Source: Brienomyrus brachyistius (Eukaryota; Chordata; Actinopteri; Osteoglossiformes; Mormyridae). Taken from it: a DNA stretch of 64,000 nucleotides. Position numbers and translations under genes: made by a program. The DNA lies in the NCBI RefSeq assembly GCF_023856365.1, contig NC_064536.1, positions 39,873,276 through 39,937,275 on the forward strand, in the 5' to 3' direction. Below the pieces are notes generated by a model. It ran no database searches and was not told the DNA's origin. It was given only the letters and a program-made list of their open reading frames with translations. The number at the start of each line of letters is the position of its first letter. The stretch's first letter is position 1. Below are positions 59,532 through 64,000 of this stretch, piece after piece.

Positions 59532-61544
59532 CAGAGGAGCCTTATGTGTGTATCGCTGACCTCAGATCTGTGGAGACTGACACTGACTTCCTGACTCTCC
59601 TTAACCTCACTGCCTCCCTTTTTGTGGGTTTTAAATGTTTAAAAATCATCCATCTATCTTTGATTTTCATAAACTGTTTGTGCACTGATGCATTTCCTGT
59701 CTATTTCTTGTCTGTAAAAAGGAAAACAGTTTGATGCTGCTGTTGTCCTGCTCTTACCAGGAATAAATATTTTGATTTCATCTAGAATCTTATCATTTTA
59801 GAAACATGATTTCATAGCAAAATTATTGATAGCTGGTCTTCACAGTGAATCATTCATGCTCACAGAATTTAAACTACAAACAAATTAATCAAATAAGTCT
59901 AGTTCTTTTCTAAACTGTTACTTCCTCATATTGCAAATGAGCAAAGAGCAGTGAAATCAGACTTATTCTGAAAAGCAGAAAAGTCGTCATACAGGATGTG
60001 AGTGTGAGACTCTGCAGAAACACTGTGTGCTACATACAGAGGGTCTGACCTCAGGCCTTTGTTTCAGTCTTTATTATGTTTTATACAGTTTTAAAATGTC
60101 ACTGCAGTAGGTCCTTTTCATATGTGTGGATCAGCACAAATCATGAGGTCCGTTAGGAAGGTGTCTGTATGACAGGGGTGGGGGTATCCTGGGGGGGGCG
60201 GGGGCAAAGTCAGGTAATTCACTTCATCTGGGTCTTATCAGCAGTCCTGTGTTTCTCTCAGCACCACAATGATGTTTCACACATAATGGGGTCCGTGGGC
60301 CTCCTCAGTTATATTCAGGCTTTCAAAGTTCTTCAATCATAAAAAGTCACATGGATCTGACACTCTGACACTGTTATATTAATTTGTTTAAATTCATTGA
60401 AAATACTATATATTACAGCTAGTATTTGGATCCGTCTGCTCTTTATCCGTTCCTCACTGGCATACCTGGGTCTTTGTGCAGTGCTTTCCGGAAGCATCAG
60501 AACCATTCATAAGGGAATCTATGTGTGGCTGCCCTCTAGTGGATACACAAAATTCAGCTACTTAAGTAGCTTGACTATATTTCCCTCCTAGTTTAGTTTA
60601 GTTCCTAATTTAATTTAACAGATGAAACTGAAGGCAGAGCTGGAAATTAGTTTAGTCATGACTTCAGAAGTTACGCTGACATGGGATTCTGTACAATCAG
60701 AGATGAAGCTGCTGGATGGGATGGTCATCGCCTGCTTTTTCTGACTGATGTAGGTCTGGATGTAAAGTTACAAACTGCTTAATGTGTATCAATCTGTTTT
60801 ATAATGTTCACACAAAAAAAGTGCTTTTAATGTGTCTGCACCTTGTATCTCCCACAATGTGCTTCTGCATTTGATATCTTCTTGACTTGGGGATAAAGAG
60901 ATTTAACTGGATGGATTTTACTTTTGTGAAGCACTACAGTCCAAAGCTGAACTGATTGTTCAAAGCTTTTTGGTTTTTAAGCAAAACTACTTCATTTAAT
61001 TTATCTGAAACCCACTTTGCGCCTTTCTAGACTCAACAAAGCATCATTGCCAACAAAATAAGTGAGTTACAGTTAAATCAGGTAAAGAAGTTTCATTTGG
61101 AATTTACTGATCCAGGTTTTCAGCACCACGGACAGCAACTAGACTTACTGTCATTTAATGGGAGTGAAAGCAGAAACCAATAGATCACACAGGGATATTT
61201 TCATTTGATGGTGTCTTTCTTTTTACTTTTGATATGCCGTCTTCCTCCTTAGCTGATATGTGAGGCTGCTGTCAGCTGAGACAAGCTGGTGTGATTTTAC
61301 GCAGAGTGATAAGTGGGCAGTCCTGTTTTCGTGTGTTACATTTTCATTTGATGTTGGCCAATATGTATGTGGTACTGTTTCCTCCTTAACTGACATGCAC
61401 AGGCTGTTGTTAGCAGAGACAAGCTGGTGTATTTGTACTGCAGATTGAAAAGTGGGCGTTCCCGATTACATCACTCTTTTAAAGAGTCCCTGATTGGTGG
61501 GCTCTGACGAGGAGGGGTGACCTAAAAACTCCAAACCATTTATC

Positions 61545-61866
61545 CCTCCATCCATCCATCCATTTTCCAAACCGCTTATCCTACTGGGTCGTGGGGGGTC
61601 CGGAGCCTATCCCGGAAGCAATGGGCACGGGAACAAACCTGGATGGGGGGCCAGCCCATCGCAGCCAAACCATTTAAGTTTGTGAAATTCATTTTTAATA
61701 ATTACCATCCATCCATCCATCCATTTTCAAAACCGCTTATCCTACTGTGTCGTGGGGGGTCCGGAGCCTATCCCGGAAGCAATGGGCACGGGAACAACCC
61801 TGGATGGGGGGCCAGCCCATCGCAGCCAAACCATTTAAGTTTGTGAAATTCATTTTTAATAATTAC
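61545..61866 (+). repeat. 161-bp VNTR, two copies (unit 3)
   Basis: Two copies of the SINE-tail repeat described at 36599-37081. Confidence 0.93.
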
Positions 61867-62171
61867 CAATTTCAGAAAAATATGAAATGTTTTGTAAAGT
61901 ATCAATTTATTAATCATGTATTTAAACAAATTATGACCAGTATAAAAGACACATACAAAACTGTACAAAAGTCTTGGGCTGTCGAAGAAAATGATGTTCA
62001 AATGATCTTCATCTTGGTCTAGAATTATAATATTTTGTCCGTCAAAGTGTGGCAGCCCAGTCATTTCAAAATCTCTTCTAAAGTTAGTAAAACATTTGCA
62101 CCAACCATCCAATAGACCTATATCTTTTTATAACACAACTCCTATGGCTAATCAATGCATCATTAACATTT

Positions 62172-62438
62172 TGTCACGGGAGACGGCAGCGATCGCGGGC
62201 AGGCGGGTAAGAAGCAGGCAGACAGCCGAGAATCAGGGCAAACGAGGGGTTTAATCTCTGGGACGAGGGCACGAACATCAACTGACATCAATGACGGACA
62301 AAGGACTCGGGTAAGACACGGACTGAAATACACAGGACTGAGCAAATTAACTAGATACAGCTGGGTACAATCGGGAGAAAACACGTGGGTAATCAGGGGG
62401 CGTGGCACACAGGAGGAGCGGACGAGCCGGGCATGACA
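62172..62438 (-). mobile_element. Solo LTR (unit 3)
   Basis: Copy of 15989-16255 with CATTT flanks; 'attaattaatt' just after it is 4 bases longer than in the other units. Confidence 0.85.
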
Positions 62439-62520
62439 CATTTGTTTAATTAAATTAATTAATTAAGTGAGCTGGTGGCAGAATTTAACAAATACATGGA
62501 ATGGCTGGGGTGCCCCTGAG

Positions 62521-64000
62521 GAGAGGTTTAGGATCCAAAGCGTGGTTCATCTAGCGATCCAACAAGGCATCAGTAACTTTATGGAGAAAAGAAGAAATTC
62601 TTGTTAGTTTTTATTGTGTCACTTTTAATTTGCATATATTTTTATGATAATTGTGTTTTTGTTCTGAGCAAATATACACAACCCAATTAAATAGCATTAA
62701 ACGTTTTCTTTGATGGCCCAAGACTTTTGCATAGTACCATATTTTTTCAGAATCAAGAGACAATTTAATAAAAACCAGTCTTACCTTCACAAGATAACGA
62801 TTATTAAACATTAACCAGCAGGTGGCAGCAAAGCACTTGTGAATAAGTGGCCAATACGTGGTTGTACAGGTTGCCAGCAGATAATTATCCCCTCTGTGTT
62901 TAACTGACTCTCATGCTATGACTGTACAGACTGAGCAGGGCCGAGTGAGAGAGGCTTCACTGCAGTTAGCATAACCGTTTATTTTACAGCTCGTCTGACT
63001 CATTCTGCTCCACGAAGGTCATCTCCTCTGCCAGCTTCCTCTGATCCAGGGAGACCCTCTGCTTCTCTCTGATTGGTTCCCGCTTTCTACAGGAGGTCCA
63101 GTGCAGCTGAATGGTGATGATGGTGCAAATCAGGTAAAACACACCAGTCCCAGCTTTCAGTACAGCATCCAGAACCTGCTCCCACCTGTGAGACATATAA
63201 TACACCAGTGTGTCTGTCAGTCACACATATCACATTTAAACCTGAAGAACAAAACAGTGAATCTGTTCTGACTGAAGTAAAACCACCTTGATAATCGACA
63301 GCAGCACCGATCAGCTCAGTCCTACATACAGAGCCAGCTGGACCAAAGAGCTGAATAAGAGGGTGGATGTGGACAGTAAAGTCTTACATGCTTTATAGAA
63401 ACACGGTACAGCCACATCTGTACTATTACACAGGACACATGTGAGGAACAGGAGACATTAACAAAGAGCATGAAAATAGCTAGAGATTATCACACAACAT
63501 GTTACACTATTTTGTAAAAACAGGCCTGCAGTCATTCCCCAGCAGCACAGGGCAGAAGGCAAGGGCTCACCCTGGATGGGATGGGATCTCAAGTTTATTA
63601 TTAAGAAAATGAAATAAAAAATATTTTTTTCCCTTAAAATTAAAATGACAGTTTCCCATTACTGTGTGATCAGGTAAATGCTGCTAGCTGGACCCCCACA
63701 CTACTGTAAATGCTGCTGAATGCTTACCTCCGTTTTTCATTATCCCCTCCTTCTTCATCATGTGCAGAGAAAAGGAGAGCAGTGGAAACAGGAGAAAGGA
63801 TAGTTAATAAAAAGCAGGGTTTGCACTGTCGCCTCACTCCTCTGGCACGTGTACTCAAGTCTTCGCTGGAGTTCCGTGTGTATGGAGTTTGCATGCTCCC
63901 CCTGTGTCATTTTGGGGTTCCCTCCAGGGACTCTGATTTCCCCCCACAGTCCAAAAACATGCTGAGGCTAATTGGAGTTGTCAAATTGCCGGTAGGTGTG
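62521..64000. repeat. Segmental tandem duplication, unit 4 (partial)
   Basis: Start of a fourth copy with the unit 1/2 arrangement (the 540-bp stretch and the 5'-truncated SINE from about 63817). The array therefore continues beyond the window. Confidence 0.95.
62984..63185 (-). pseudogene. Transmembrane/tail exon (unit 4)
   Basis: Same intact 66-residue reading as units 1 and 2. The V exons of this unit lie outside the window. Confidence 0.5.

Larger units (their letters stand above)
37732..62520. repeat. Segmental tandem duplication, unit 3 (expanded)
   Basis: Third copy, 24,789 bp and the most diverged of the four. Extra sequence: an L1-type LINE (4.54 kb plus TSD), the 3.2-kb block at 49951-53148, the LTR-like insertion with its 136-bp duplication, and one extra VNTR copy. 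It has a shorter variant in place of 757-1296. Confidence 0.95.

Overview
This window is eukaryotic, almost certainly a teleost fish genome. The evidence is intron-split exons with GT/AG borders, polymeric-Ig-receptor-like (pIgR-like, CMRF35/CD300 family) Ig V exons, and typical fish transposable elements: tRNA-derived V-SINE/DANA-type SINEs with GGAT-repeat tails, L2-, Rex1- and L1/Tx1-type LINEs, a Tc1 element, a Gypsy protease fossil and solo LTRs. There are no operons, bacterial-type genes, CRISPR arrays or rRNA genes, and I found no intact cellular protein-coding gene.

The layout is a tandem array of one large segmental duplication. Unit 1 is 1-16333, unit 2 is 16334-37731, unit 3 is 37732-62520, and unit 4 starts at 62521 and runs off the end. 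Where the units align they are nearly identical, and they differ mainly by structural events. Unit 2 carries a nested 4,368-bp tandem duplication (24733-29100 = 29101-33468) with a 2-bp microhomology junction, a fresh SINE with a 12-bp target duplication (34501-34861), and a three-copy 161-bp VNTR. Unit 3 carries a young L1/Tx1-type LINE with a 17-bp target duplication whose ORF2 lacks the endonuclease domain (41738-46278), a 763-bp LTR-like insertion inside a 136-bp duplication that splits an Ig exon (40441-41203), and a 3.2-kb block with a Rex1-like tail and a dead Tc1 transposon (49951-53148).

Each full unit holds the pieces of one minus-strand pIgR-like receptor pseudogene. In transcription order these are a signal-peptide exon (unit 1: 13508-13469), about 10 kb of intron packed with repeats, V exon 1 (3161-2848), V exon 2 (2494-2214) and a transmembrane/tail exon (665-464). 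Splice sites and exon phases are still readable. However, V exon 1 has two in-frame stops and a 2-nt expansion, and V exon 2 has lost one base in the codon of its second conserved cysteine. These lesions are shared by the units, so the gene was dead before it was amplified. A second, inverted and decayed leader exon lies about 1.25 kb from the good one in each unit.

The remaining sequence is older repeat debris (L2 LINE with a mutated YADD motif, Gypsy protease with its catalytic Asp replaced, Rex1-like C-terminus, GC-rich low-complexity repeat), a protein-like open exon of unknown family (9589-9802 and copies), a CCAAT/TATA-rich promoter-like stretch without a recognisable downstream gene, and repeated CTCF-like motifs. 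I did not find a convincing undescribed molecular system. The interesting biology is structural: how a dead immune-receptor locus is being amplified and remodelled.
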